NCBI GenBank assembly: GCA_963971305.1
Contig: OZ020303.1
Span: 15,063,184-15,127,183 of the forward strand
Length of the DNA stretch: 64,000 bases
Origin: Arcuatula senhousia
Lineage: Eukaryota > Mollusca > Bivalvia > Mytilida > Mytilidae
Direction: 5' to 3'
Positions 35,956 to 47,205 of this stretch are shown here, piece after piece. The stretch's first letter is position 1, and the number at the start of each line of letters is the position of its first letter. A model generated the notes under the pieces. That model did no database searches and was not told the DNA's origin. It saw only the letters and a program-made list of their open reading frames with translations. The translations under genes were made by a program, and so were the position numbers.

Positions 35956-38101
35956 AGCTCACCTGGCCAAAGGCCATGTGAGCTTATGCCATCACTATGG
36001 TCCATCTCCTCCGACTTCCGTTGTCATTGTCTGTCGTTGTCCGTAAACAATTTCAAAAATCTTCTCCTCTGAAACCACTGTACCAATTTAACTGAAACTT
36101 TGCAGGAATGATTTATGACATGTTGGCAACAAACAATCCTCATGTTAAAATGATTCGATGAAAAACATGGCCACTGTTACTAAAAATAGAACATAGGGTA
36201 AAATCACTTAAAATGGCTTATAACAGTTAGAAAAAATCTGAAGGATCTTAGGCTCTTCAGAATCAAAAGCTCTACAAAGGTCTCCATTGGGTCAAAGTTG
36301 TCAGATGACCCCTGATAGGGGTTATGTCCCTTTTGAGGTAAAAAATGGTTTTTTTTTCATGTTTTTAGCTCACCTGACCCAAAGGGTCATGTGAGCTATT
36401 GTCATCACTTGGCGTCCGTCGTCCGTCCGTCGTCCGTAAACTTTTTAAAATGTTAACTCCTGTGACACCATAAGTCCAATTGCAACCAAACTTGGTATGG
36501 TTGTTCATTAGCATTCGGTGCTTAGAACTGATGTGGGGATTTTTGATTCGTCGTAAAACATGGCCGCCATGGCTAAAAATAGAACATAGGGGTAAAATGC
36601 AGTTTTTTGCAAATAACTCAAAAACGGCTACAGATATCAAAATTCTAGGGTAAAAGTGATCAGCACCTCAAGATCTACCTAGACTGAAATTTTGAAGAAA
36701 ATCAAACGACCCATGTAGGAGTTATTGCGCTTTTTGTGGATTTTTTGCAAATTTTGCACCTGTTTAGCTCAATATCTTGAAAACTATACTAGATATTTGA
36801 GAAATTTAAATTGCATATTGTTGAGCACATCAAGATCTACAAAATATGTAACAGGGTCAACGTTGTAGGACCTTTCCTTTGAGGAGTTATTGCCCTTAGA
36901 ACGTCAAAATTTAGCATTTTAACAGCATTTCCTCATTACATTGAAAACGTTAACTCCTCTGACACTTTAAGTCCAAATGGAATCAAACTTAGTATAAATG
37001 TTTATTAGCATTAGGTGTATAGAACTGATGTGGGGATTTTTGATTGGTCGTAAAACATGGCCGCTGTGGCTAAAAATAGAACATAGGGGTAAATGGCAGT
37101 TTTTTGCCAATAACTCTAAAACGGTGACAGATTTCAAAATTTTGATTGGGAACAAAAGTGATCAGCACCTCAAGATCTACCAGCTCTGAAATTTTGAAGA
37201 AAATCCAACAACCCATGTAGGAGTTATTGCCCTTTTTGTGGATTTTTTTGCACATTTTGCACCTGTTTAGCTCAATATCTTGAAAACTATACAAGATATT
37301 TGAGAAATTTAAATTGCATATTGTTAAGCACATCAAGATCTACAAAATTTGTAACAGGGTCAATGTTGTAGGACCTTTCCTTTGAGGAGTTATTGCCCTT
37401 GGAACGTCACAATTGAGCATTTTAACTGCATTTCCTTATATTGAAAATGTTAACTCCTCTGACACTTTAAGTCCAAATGGAACCAAACTTGGTATTATTG
37501 TTTATTATTATTAGGTGTATAGTACTGTTGTGGGGATTTTTGATTGGTTGTAAAACATGGCCGCTGTGGCTAAAAATAGAACATTAGGTTAAACTGCATT
37601 TTTTTGCAAATAACTCAAAAAGGGTGACAGATTTTTAGATTTTGATTGAGAACAAAAGTGATCAGCACCTTTAGATCCACCATATTGTCAGATGACCCCC
37701 TTATTAATCTTATGACCTTTCAATGTTAAATAGATTTTGCCTTACAACCTTTACTTCAGGCACATATGTCAGGTGAGCGATTCAGGCTCCTGGGAGCCTC
37801 TTGTTGCCCTTAAGAATGAAAACTATTGCAGATAGAGAAAAGCTGTTGCTTGCTTCAATGTTCAGCTCATTTATCTCTACAAAAGTTAAGGTCTCCATAG
37901 GGTCGAAGTTGTCAGATTACCCCTTATAGGGGTTACAGCCCCTTAAAAGTTGAATAATAGTGTTTTTGCTTATTTAGAATGAAAACTATTGCAGATAGCT
38001 TTTTCTTGCTTTAACATTCAGCTCATTTAGCTATACAAAAGTCTTCATAGGGTTGACGTCAAGACCAGGTGAGCGATTCAGGCTCCTGGGAGCCTCTTGT
38101 T
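35956..38101 (+). mobile_element. AGCTCACCTG-family element split by a nested copy
   Basis: The head AGCTCACCTGGCCAAAGGCC...GTGAGCT forms a hairpin and is followed by GTCTGTCGTTGTCCGT. The element is interrupted at about 36366 by a second family member (36367-37805) and resumes at 37806 with GCCCTTAAGAATGAAAACT. The uninterrupted order is seen in the copy at 47571-48310. The end is CAGGTGAGCGATTCAGG, a short hairpin (GGCTCCTGGGAGCC) and TCTTGTT at 38101. A head fragment of another copy lies just upstream at about 35909-35955. Confidence 0.75.
36367..37805 (+). mobile_element. Nested AGCTCACCTG-family element with tandem core
   Basis: The head hairpin AGCTCACCTGACCCAAAGGGTC...GTGAGCT is followed by CGTCCGTCGTCCGTCCGTCG. 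The core has two full units of about 485 bp and part of a third (about 36440-36950, 36950-37440, 37440-37680), each with AACTCCTCTGACACTTTAAG, AAACATGGCCGC and CAAGATCTAC. It ends GTCAGGTGAGCGATTCAGG...GCCTCTTGTT. It lies inside another member of the same superfamily. Minus-strand open frames here are by-products. Confidence 0.8.
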
Positions 38102-38109
38102 TAACATAA

Positions 38110-38914
38110 CTCCTCTGACACCTTAATTCCAATTGCAGCGATTTTGATTTGTAAAAAAAACATGGCTGCCATCGGTTAAAAATAGACCATACACAGTGTG
38201 TTTGTTTTTTTTGTAAATTACTTCCAAACCATCACAGGTGTCAAAATTTTGGCAGACTAAAAGTGATCAACACCTCAAGATAAACCTGTCCTGAAAGTTT
38301 TTTAAGATGATCCTACAACCCATGTAGGAGGTATTGCCCTTTCTCTTTTTCTTTCCAGGATTTTGCACTAATTAATCCCAATATATTGAATTTAACAAGA
38401 TATTTTAGAAATTTAAATTGCACATTGTTAAGCACTTTAAGATTAACAAAATATGTAACAAAGTCAGATTTGTAGGTCCATTCTTTTTTTTGGGAGTTAT
38501 TTCCCTTAGAATGCCAAAATTGACCATTAAGCAGCCTTTTCCCATCGTATTGCAAACCTTATAAGTTAAAGTAAAACTTTAATTATAATGTTGGTTAATA
38601 GTAAGTTCAGCCCTTCAAAAAACTCAATTATATAAGGGTTTTAGATAACTTCTTATAGGAGTTATGGTCCCTTAAATGTAAAAGTAATTGTTAATGCCTC
38701 ATAGCTGGCAAACTGTAGAAACTATTTAAAACATTTTGATAGCAAAATTCTTAAGCTATTTGAACTCTTCACTTTAATGCATTAGGTTAATTGATGTTGT
38801 CGAATGGCCCCTTGTGAAACTTATGGCCTTATAAATGACAAAAAAGATGTTTTGCCTTTTAACCACAAGGACTCAAGTCAGGTGAGCAATCCATACTCTA
38901 GCTGGCATCTTGTT
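38110..38914 (+). mobile_element. AGCTCACCTG-family element, head lost, diverged
   Basis: Starts inside a core unit (AACTCCTCTGACACCTTAATT) directly after the preceding element and ends CAAGTCAGGTGAGCAATCC...GGCATCTTGTT. It is more diverged than its neighbour. Confidence 0.6.
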
Positions 38915-39505
38915 TTACTTGTCCTCAAATGTGGTCTGTGCATAGAGTATTTACCTCTATATGAACATCTGTTTGTAACATTTTTTGTGCTTTTTTGGGG
39001 TAGTTCCATCACTCAGTTCAAGCATATTCCAATAAAAGGGCTAGGTCATTCCAAGTGTAGCTGTTTCCAGTTTTATTCCATGTTTTGTTTTCATAAAACA
39101 AATCTATACACCATTAGTTAATTTTTTATGCATGATGATGCTGATCTTCATTAAAGACCGGGTCTTATCAGAAGAATTTACCAAGTGGTAACTCGTTAAG
39201 CATATAAGGGGAGTGGGTGGGATCAAGTTGCAGCAGACGATAAAAATAAAACAAAACAGCTGTGTTGATAGTGAAGCACATGGTATTACAACTATGTGTA
39301 AATATAATACATGATTACTTACAATGCTTATGTTATAAGTTTCCTATGGTTATTTAGTCCATAATCACATGCTTTTGAATAAAATAATTTTAATTTCCAC
39401 TTTTTATATTAAAATGAATTCCAGTTTCCTAATTAATGCAGGAGTTTGCTTTAAAAGTATAATAATTAAAGAAACATATTGATTACTATTATTAATCAGA
39501 TTCAA

Positions 39506-41143
39506 TTAGTTTTGATTATTTTGTCTCCTTCTCTTTGCATAAAGTTTTTTTACATATCTATCCCATATATTGTTTCGGAATTGATAGGTTGCCTGTTTGT
39601 AGTTTTTCTTTCCCTTTTGACTACGTGGTGTTCTATGGTTTTTGGATTTGGAAATAGAAGTATAGTCTCTATCTATATTCTCGTTCCAGTGGCACACTGC
39701 AAGATTCGATCTGGCATTGTATTGTTCGTCTCCAAAAGCAATTCGCTTGTTTTGGTAGATATTTACAACATTGTTGAAACTTTCAACATAGTATGTATCC
39801 CGTCCATAACAAAAATCACTTGCACTTTTATAAACATTTGAAGACATTATCACATTGAGAAGTAATTTTTCTGCTACTGGATCTGTGATCACAATTCTAG
39901 AAGGCTCATAGTTTTTGTCTTTTTTACATCTAGATGTTTCATGACACTCAGAGTGGTTATTCTTATAATGATCCAAAATGTTTAATAAAGATTTCTGTAG
40001 CTTTTGAGCATTCCTCTCACAATTACGAATGGCCCAGTGAATATGTGTACATATCGGCTCTACTTTGTCACTCAACTGCATGGACCATTTTTTTCCTTCA
40101 TGACATGCTGCTCCTGAAGATATAGTTTTAAGGGCAGATTTAACTGCTTTCACACCATGCCAAGTGTCATTTTGGTTTATAGCTGTTGAGTTTTCACGCA
40201 CAAATTTGTTAATGGAAAGGTTCCTGTCATGACAGTGAATTCCTACATCTACAACATTTTCTGCAAGACGGTCATATATCCGTTCAGTACCAATTCGCTC
40301 ATGACGTTGAGCAACAGGGTCATCTTGTTTGTTGATGTTCTCACATGTTAGAACTTTATGTGACATTTGTCCTATAGCAACAACACTTGTGTCCTTAGCG
40401 TTCTTACGCCAGCCATGCCTGGCATCAGTCATAATATCAATGGACCCAAGGTTATCATCATCATATAAACCAATTTCCTCATAAAGTGCGGTCGAAATTG
40501 ACTCCTCATACTCTGCTTGGATGTGATCTTTGTGATTACTAAAGAAGGTGTTTCGATTTTCTTTACTGATACAACCTATTTTAGCTCCTTTGGAAAATCG
40601 GACATAATCAGCAGGAAGAATGCCACTACATGTAAGTCCATGATTAACACGACTGTTTACAAGGTACTCATTTGATGGTAGGTAAGGAGACGAAGACCAT
40701 GAGAAACTATGTGGTCTTTTTTCATTCTTGCACTTCAAGTTTGTTTTTACAACATGTCCTCTTTCAACAAATTTGGATACATTAAGATCATCCGGGCATT
40801 GTCTAGCATGCCATTCTGCAACTTTTATGCTCCTTTTGAATGATTCTTCAGCGATAAGAAATATCTGTTGATTTGTTTTTGCTTTTTTTGATCGAATAAA
40901 TGTTCCTGGGCATTGAGGAGTTTCAGTCTCACTTTGCTTATTTTGTCCTTGAGTTTTGAACCATAACTCGAATAGCTCCTCTATAACTTGCAAATTCCCC
41001 ACAGGTTTATTATACTTTTGAGTGAGATCATTCCTTATTTTGTTTAGTTTATCAAATATTTCTTCTTTTTGTTGGTCATTCCCAGATAGTTCAATTCGAA
41101 AGAATGGTGTTCGTTTTCTTGGCTTTTTCTCAGATGTTGACAT
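39506..41143 (-). CDS. DDE transposase-like protein, 545 aa
   Basis: An intact intronless frame from a true ATG (MSTSEKKPRKRTPFFRIEL). I recognise the general layout rather than a named family. The N-terminus (1-65) is basic then helical, a possible DNA-binding part. An RNase H-like core is suggested by IDIMTDARHGW (D240), a strand pattern DTSVVAIGQMSHKVL, HCHDRNLSINKFVREN (D306), the DTWHGVKAVKSAL helix and YYVESFNNVVNIY (E454). D240-D306-E454 would form a DDE triad; the HDRxxSI...WH pattern is like uncharacterised animal transposases with a TDRHxxI motif, close to Kolobok-type enzymes. Cys/His residues at 396-406 (HSECHETSRC) could bind metal. The C-terminal part is rich in Lys/Arg/Asn. It is divergent from the 178-aa gene, with 634 bp between starts. 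Some upstream-of-core function or host domestication cannot be excluded. Confidence 0.72.
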   Translation of the reverse strand: MSTSEKKPRKRTPFFRIELSGNDQQKEEIFDKLNKIRNDLTQKYNKPVGNLQVIEELFELWFKTQGQNKQSETETPQCPGTFIRSKKAKTNQQIFLIAEESFKRSIKVAEWHARQCPDDLNVSKFVERGHVVKTNLKCKNEKRPHSFSWSSSPYLPSNEYLVNSRVNHGLTCSGILPADYVRFSKGAKIGCISKENRNTFFSNHKDHIQAEYEESISTALYEEIGLYDDDNLGSIDIMTDARHGWRKNAKDTSVVAIGQMSHKVLTCENINKQDDPVAQRHERIGTERIYDRLAENVVDVGIHCHDRNLSINKFVRENSTAINQNDTWHGVKAVKSALKTISSGAACHEGKKWSMQLSDKVEPICTHIHWAIRNCERNAQKLQKSLLNILDHYKNNHSECHETSRCKKDKNYEPSRIVITDPVAEKLLLNVIMSSNVYKSASDFCYGRDTYYVESFNNVVNIYQNKRIAFGDEQYNARSNLAVCHWNENIDRDYTSISKSKNHRTPRSQKGKKNYKQATYQFRNNIWDRYVKKLYAKRRRQNNQN

Positions 41144-41777
41144 TTTGCATATAATTACTGTAGACTTGGTTGAACTTTGTAAAGTGTATAAATGTTGAGG
41201 TGTAAAGTCAAAGGTATTTATGTCAAGAATTTCAGGAGGGAATGGATGGTTTTTTGGAATAGTTCACTTTGGCTTGGGTAGAAAGGCTAGTTCTTTTGTC
41301 CATACATTTGTTATATCAAACTGTTTTTTTCACATAAAAATTGTTACTATCATTAAAAGTTACTAAGTAAATAAGTAACTATAAAAATTAAACTATTTAG
41401 CACATAATTTTGCAATAAATTCTGACATTTGGCATTATTTATTTGTTTTTCTATCATACTGTCTAACCCACAGATATAATGCTGCTATCTCAACTTCCCC
41501 GCCAAATATTGTTTTACTTTAGTGTGTCATGATTACTAAAATAAAATGAGGCTAAAATTTGGGTAAATATTGTTTTGCTTCTTATTCAATTAGTATTTGA
41601 AGATTTGGATATATATACAGGTTATACCAATTTAAAAGTTAAACAAATTTTATTAATTTTATATGAATTAAGGTGCTTTTAGAACTTTTTTTTATGATGT
41701 CCCCCTTAAGAAGCCCTGGTTAGATTCCATTTGACTAGCTTTTCTGGCTAGGTCATTTCAGTCATTGATATTCGAAA

Positions 41778-42314
41778 ATGGAGACATCAGCAGAAAATGA
41801 GAATAAAACAAGTGAGAGAACTTCTATCTTGTCCCTTCAAGTTACACAGGAACAAAAGGATGCAATTTACTTCTTCTTTGTGCATAATGACTGGGAGTTC
41901 AAAGAAGTAGAAAGCAAAGAACAAGAAGAGCAGGGTGTAAATGATTCTGGGGATTACTTCATTTCCCAAGATGAACAGTCTGAAGAATGCCAGTATTGCC
42001 TTTGTCGTCCTTGTATTACAAATGAACACAATAGACAGCTGTGGTGGGAAAGTGAAAATCAGGCAGTCCATGAAAGAAACCATTTTCTTAGAAAAGAAAA
42101 ATACAAAAGGTTTTGGACCAATCTTTTTCATCGTGGTGTTTGGAAAGATCCAAGATATTTAGCCCGAAAAACGGAAGCGTTGAGACGAGACCTAAGGAGA
42201 AAGAAAAATGTTTACCACAGAAGAGATTTAATGCCAAAATGTGTTGTGGAATTAGTTAGGTCATGGTTTCCAAATGAATCTGGTGAAGCATACATGGGAC
42301 ATAGATGGCAATAA
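41778..42314 (+). CDS. Cys-rich protein resembling the P2X7 C-terminal zinc domain, 178 aa
   Basis: An intact intronless frame from a true ATG (AAAATGGAGAC). Residues 1-66 are acidic and low in structure. A Cys cluster CQYCLCRPC (C71, C74, C76, C79) and WW (89-90) are followed by a basic region with H98, H102, FWTNLFHRGVWKDPRYLARK (112-131) and a conserved-looking tail MPKCVVELVRSWFP (152-165) ending YMGHRWQ. The tail pattern xPxC-x5-R/IR-xxFP-x(4-6)-Y-x-G resembles the end of vertebrate P2X7 receptors (LPSC...IRKEFP...YSGF), whose ballast domain binds zinc through Cys. There is no transmembrane segment, so this is not a receptor channel. Its divergent partner is the DDE-like gene. Function is not known; a DNA- or protein-binding accessory factor is inference. 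Confidence 0.65.
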   Translation: METSAENENKTSERTSILSLQVTQEQKDAIYFFFVHNDWEFKEVESKEQEEQGVNDSGDYFISQDEQSEECQYCLCRPCITNEHNRQLWWESENQAVHERNHFLRKEKYKRFWTNLFHRGVWKDPRYLARKTEALRRDLRRKKNVYHRRDLMPKCVVELVRSWFPNESGEAYMGHRWQ

Positions 42315-43180
42315 AAGTTTCATGGATCATTTATAATATTATTAGTATTTAGTTGATTTGTTGATAACTTCCTTACAATGATACTGTTTTCTAATGACAA
42401 ATCTTATCAGTGATGAAAATCAAAGTGTTTGTGTTTATCTTTCTCTCATCTGGAAATAATATCTGCTGTCTAAATTTAATTAAAGATAAGGTAGGTGAAT
42501 GCATGTTTGTTATAAGCATGCATCTACACGTGGGCAATACTTCCTGTGTAAACAATAACATTGATATAAACTCCTCCCACGATCTGTCAGTCTGTGAAAT
42601 TCAAATTTTAAAAACTATCTGTTTCATGACATTCAACACAGGATTTCTCTTTTAAAAAGTAACAATTTTGTTCAATATTTGATAGGTGATATAATGGTAT
42701 ACAGTTCTAGTTATGAGACAATTTTCATATTTTTTCAAACACTTTAAACAAAGTTATTTTTGAAAATACTGCTGAAATCTGAAAGCTGCTAAGAAAATTG
42801 AATTCCCCATACTTTTTTCGATTGGCTTCTATTTATACCCCAGACCCGGTCTGGATATTTCAATGGAGTTTTTGCTTCTAGATGTTCACGTTTCATCATA
42901 TGCTTCATTGAGGTAATGCTGTTATTAGTCATTAGTTTTCTAACTCATTTAAAGGCAATGCTATTTCATCCATTAGAGCCTTTGTCACCATTAACCAACA
43001 ACTAAATTATTATTAGTAATTAGGAAACTAATAAGCGGTCAATTCGTATCCAATTGTTAACAGATTATCAAAGCCTTAACATTAGTGAAGTTATTATATA
43101 TGTTCAAAGAATCTGAAAAAAATATGTGTGAAGTAGCTATGAAAAATGTCTTTTAGACATTTATCTTTTTAAGGTAGTTT
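42315..43180. other. No gene recognised
   Basis: AT-rich DNA following the 178-aa gene. It contains the possible right element end at 42842-42852. No exon can be supported. Confidence 0.4.
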
Positions 43181-43181
43181 T

Positions 43182-44520
43182 TTTTACTCCCGCAACGACA
43201 TGTCGGGGACATATAATTTAACTCATGACCATTCCTCTGTGCCTCTGCACACATCTGTTCCGCCAATCTTTCGCAGAAACTACACGAGAGTGATTTGAAG
43301 TTTGCGACTTTCAGACCTTTCAGACGTCTACTTCCTGTTCGGACTGGACCTATATGGAAATTTACATGAAAGTTTCAGTGAAGCTTTTCCCAGATACCGT
43401 ACATGAGACTGTCCGACTCCTACTTCCTGTTTAAGGCATATGTGGGGGATCTGTGTCCCGTAGGCACATTCCTACTATGATAATGCATTTTTATTAAGCC
43501 CTTGCGACCACATGTCCGGGGAGGGGCTTTTAGTTTTACACGCGTCCTGTTGAACCCATTTCCGTCCAGCTTTTCTCAGAAACCGTGACAGGGTGGTTCA
43601 GTATGACAAACCGTACGTCCTAAGCTACTTTCACACCTGTCGGACTTCTACTTCCTATTTGGGACTGGGCCAATATAAAAATTTCCGCTTAGCTTTTCTC
43701 AGAAACCGTAAATGAGAATAATTTGAAATTTGGCAGAGTGGTTCAGAATGGCAAAGTCTACGTCCTTAACGACTTTCAGATCTGTCCAACTCAACTCTGT
43801 ATTTTACTGGGCCCAAATGAAAAAAAATGTGAAAATTTCCGTCAAGCCAAGCTTTTCTCGAAACTGTACATGAGAATAATTTGCATTTTGTACTACGCGA
43901 CTCTCTGACCTGTCAGACTTCTGCTTCCTGTTTCTGACTGGACCGATGTGAAAATCAGTCAATCTTTTCTCAAGAGCCGTAAACGAGAATGATTTGAAAT
44001 TGAGCAGGTTGGTTCAGTGTGACAAAATATGCGTCCTAAGCGACTTTCGGACCTTTCCGACATTTACTTCCTGTTTTATGCCTACGTGGGGGCATGTGTG
44101 TCCTTTACTTCTTTTATTTTTTTTTTAATTATAATATTTCATTTTAATTATGCCCCTGCCACCACATTTCGGAGGAGAAGGGCATTTAGTTTTATTCGTG
44201 TCCGTCTGTACGAATTTCCGTCAAGCTTTCCTCAAAAACCGTTAATGGAAAAAGGGTGGTTCAGTATGACAAAATGTACTTCCAAAGCGACTGTCAGACC
44301 TGTCGGACTCATACTTCCTGTTTCGGACTGAGTCAATATGAAAATTTCCGCCAGGGTTTTCTCAGAATGAGAATGATTTGAAATTTATTAGGTGGGTCAG
44401 TATGACAAACTGTACGTCCTAAGCGACTTTCAGACCTGTCGGACTCCTACTTCCTGTGTGTTGCCCTATGCGGGAGCATCTTTTTCCCATGAACACATTT
44501 CTTCTTTCTTTATTATTTTT
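43182..44520 (+). mobile_element. Cluster of three hairpin-headed elements
   Basis: Heads with self-pairing GC ends occur at about 43182 (CTCCCGCAACGACATGTCGGGGAC), 43491 (CCCTTGCGACCACATGTCCGGGGAGGGG) and 44148 (GCCCCTGCCACC...GGAGGAGAAGGGC), the last followed by CGTGTCCGTCTGTACG. The cores repeat CAGACCTGTCGGACT, TACTTCCTGTTT, GAATGATTTGAAATT and TTTTCTCAGAAACCG in units of about 150 bp. The copies are truncated and partly merged, suggesting repeated insertion or rearrangement within one locus. Confidence 0.6.
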
Positions 44521-44599
44521 TTTTTGTCAACAAACAAGGTTGTTGTCAAAAAATTGAACACATGATAGAATCATAAGACTATATTATAAAAAGACAATA

Positions 44600-45106
44600 T
44601 CTGACGCATCTAAGTTGAAAGATGACCACATTTAGTCATTCCCTTTTAAGGTCAAAAATAGCATTTTGTAAGTTTACCCGCTAAACGAAAAGTTTTGTAG
44701 ATTGAGAAAAGCTGGAGGTGGTTTCTTTAAAGTTCAGTTGAAGGAGCTAACTGGTGTGAAGTCGTTTGGAGTTTTAAAAGCTAGGGCAAAATGTGTTTAA
44801 AGTGTAAATGTTAAACAGAATGAAAAAATATCGCAGATAGAGAAACGTTTTTGATTTCTTTTAATGTTTAATTCAAGACATTCTTCTAAAATCTTCAATA
44901 TTTCGAAGTCGTAAGATGACCCTTTAAGGGGTTATGTCCATTAAAATATCAAGCATCGTGTTTTTTTTATAAAATGATTTTTTTAGTAAGACTGCTTAAA
45001 TTTTCATCTCAAAGCTCTGAGGTAAAGTCATTGGACGCCCCAATTTAGGTGTTGTTTATTGAAAAGAGACCATATTGGACATGTGAACGATGCGGGCCCT
45101 TCTTGT
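44600..45106 (+). repeat. Diverged AGCTCACCTG-family remnant
   Basis: The phrases GATGACCCTTTAAGGGGTTATGTCC and AAAATATCGCAGATAGAGAAA match the cores at 36300 and 48000, and the end ATGTGAACGATGCGGGCCCTTCTTGT is a diverged form of the family terminus. Confidence 0.5.
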
Positions 45107-45450
45107 ATTCCCTGTTTTATTCTATTTCCCCGGGGTCTATTTCTTTTTTGTAATACAATTTTGAAATTTGTATAAACAAACCAGTGTTTGATTCACTAAG
45201 AATTTTCTATTAGTTTAGTAAAAAGTGAAGTACATGCGTCCTGAGATAATTAAACTAAATGTTTAATTTTCTCAGATGCGTCTATCAATCGGTTGTACTA
45301 AAAACATTTCAAAAACCCAGAACCATTGAAATTGACTTTTTTCACATTAAACAAACCTTCTCTTGGTTCACTAAGGATGATATAATTAAACTAATTTAAT
45401 TATCTCACACTTAAGAGAACATCCTTATGACGAAGTGATACCTAATTCTT

Positions 45451-45982
45451 AGCTCACCTGGCGAATGCCTATATGACCTCATGCCATCATTTTGCGCTCG
45501 GTTTCGTCCGTCGTCTTCCGTTTAACATTTTAAATACCTTCTCTGAAACCACTGAACAAATTTGACTGAAAAAGTGAAAAATGACCAAACGATCCTTATT
45601 TTGAAAAGATTTGATGAAAAATATTGTCGCTTTTAGAACAAAGAGTAAAATCATTAAAAATGGCTTATCACTCAGAAGCTATATTGGATTGGAAAAATCC
45701 GAAGCATCAAGGGCTATTCGGAATAAAAGCTCTACTGAAGTCTTCATTGGGTTGAAATAGTCAGATGACTCCTTATAGGGGTTATAGCCCTTTTAAGGGC
45801 AAAAAGTGTTTTGTCATGTTTTTGCCCTATAGAGTTAAATTTATTGCTGATGCTTGCTTTAAACCTTCCACTCATTAACTCTACAAGTCTCCATTTTGTC
45901 GAAGTTGTTAAATGATCCATAAAAAGAGACCTTATGGTTTAATGACTAGGTGAGCGATTCAGGCTCTTGGGAGCCTCTTGTT
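45451..45982 (+). mobile_element. Complete short AGCTCACCTG-family element
   Basis: The head AGCTCACCTGGCGAATGCC is followed by CGTCCGTCGTCTTCCG and a single core with TCTGAAACCACTGAACAAATT, and it ends TAGGTGAGCGATTCAGG, GGCTCTTGGGAGCC and TCTTGTT. At 532 bp this is the simplest copy in the window and a useful reference for the family ends. Confidence 0.75.
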
Positions 45983-47205
45983 CTTCGTAAAATTTAAAAT
46001 GACAGGGCTTTCTATAACTAACTGTATTAGAAGGCCCTGAATGAGTACCGATACACTGCAAAAGTTTATTAATTCATTCAAACCGGTTATTACTGCATAA
46101 TATTCGTGCACATGCATTGATTAAAAGTGCAAATTCAATTTTCTTCAAAGGCAAATATCTTAAAAAGAAATAAGAAAACCTAAATTATTATGTTTTCATA
46201 AAAGCATTCTGCTTGGAATCAAAAGTGAATATTACTCCGTGGTTGCACTACAAAACCCTCTGTGATGTTGGAGTAATTTAGATATAATGGACATGTACTT
46301 TTTGACATAAACAGCTATGCATCATAACTATTTCTGTTTAATACCGTTTGATTTTACACTTAATTAAAGTATACAGCATGGTCATTATCAACTTGTATGA
46401 AAGGGTCTAATGAATTGAAGTTAAATTGTAACATCAAACACTCAGTAATGTGTACCCCGGCAACACCAGTGTCAATAAAAGGTATTTCATTTTAACCTTC
46501 AGGTGTAATATTTCCTAAGCCAAATGAAGTATAATGACAATTTAATGTTCTAATACAGGCTACAAGTATGTTCTTGGCTGGTTACTATTGATGAACTAGC
46601 GCCTAGTTGAAGAGAAAAAATGGATGAACATATTTTACAAGATATGTTTAGGTTTCCTCTCCGCCAGGTGGCACATGTTCTATTATAAACTACAAGGGAC
46701 AAAACAATACATTTGTTGCAAAATAAAAGAAATCGTAGGACGAGACTATGTCTATATTATATTATTAAAAATATCCTTACAATACGCAATTTATACCTCT
46801 TAGGAGTCGCATTAAGTTCATGAATTTGACAATCAATATATGAGATGTAGAGAAGTTAGAGTTTTTTTTTTTTAAATAAGATGCTGCTAAAACATTTAAC
46901 ATTTACGTTTGTTGCAAACAAACCCACACTTCTAAAATAAGAGTGATTTTATAATCTTTTGGCATTTAAAGTAGCCATGCTTTGATTAACACCTGCTCAC
47001 AGCGAGTATATGAAAAAAGGAAGCCATGGTTCTCTTATATTTGTAAAAAAGAGAAAAAAAAAACAAAGGCAACCATTCGGTCGGTGTAATTGTAAAGTAG
47101 TTCGTCAGGCAGGGTTGGAAAACCCTTAACTTTTTTTCTTTACAAAAAAAACAAAAAAAACAGCGTGCATATTCATGATGTTTAACTGTTTTAAGTGTTG
47201 TATTG
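45983..47205. other. No gene recognised
   Basis: AT-rich DNA between two repeats; only chance ORFs. Confidence 0.4.

Larger units (their letters stand above)
39155..42852. mobile_element. Possible DNA transposon carrying two divergent genes
   Basis: AGACCGGGTCT at 39155-39165 and its reverse complement AGACCCGGTCT at 42842-42852 bracket the two ORFs (39506-41143 minus, 41778-42314 plus). The motif is nearly palindromic, so inversion is weak evidence, and the symmetry does not extend beyond 11 bp. No target duplication is evident; TTAA precedes the left motif but does not follow the right one. The boundaries are tentative; the strongest sign of mobility is the DDE-like protein itself and the lack of introns. 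Confidence 0.4.

Noticed and set aside
36365..37336. Several 60-90 aa minus-strand frames (for example MISVAVFELFAKN)
   Set aside because: They lie in tandem units of the nested element and recur with each unit; no coding signature.
39151..39154. TTAA next to the left AGACCGGGTCT motif as a Kolobok or piggyBac target site
   Set aside because: No TTAA follows the right motif, so no duplication is shown.
39479..39841. 120-aa plus-strand frame opposite the DDE-like gene
   Set aside because: Shadow of the 545-aa gene on the other strand; hydrophobic residues follow from the antisense codons.
41787..42131. 114-aa minus-strand frame opposite the Cys-rich gene
   Set aside because: Antisense shadow; the plus frame has the structured Cys/His and tail motifs.
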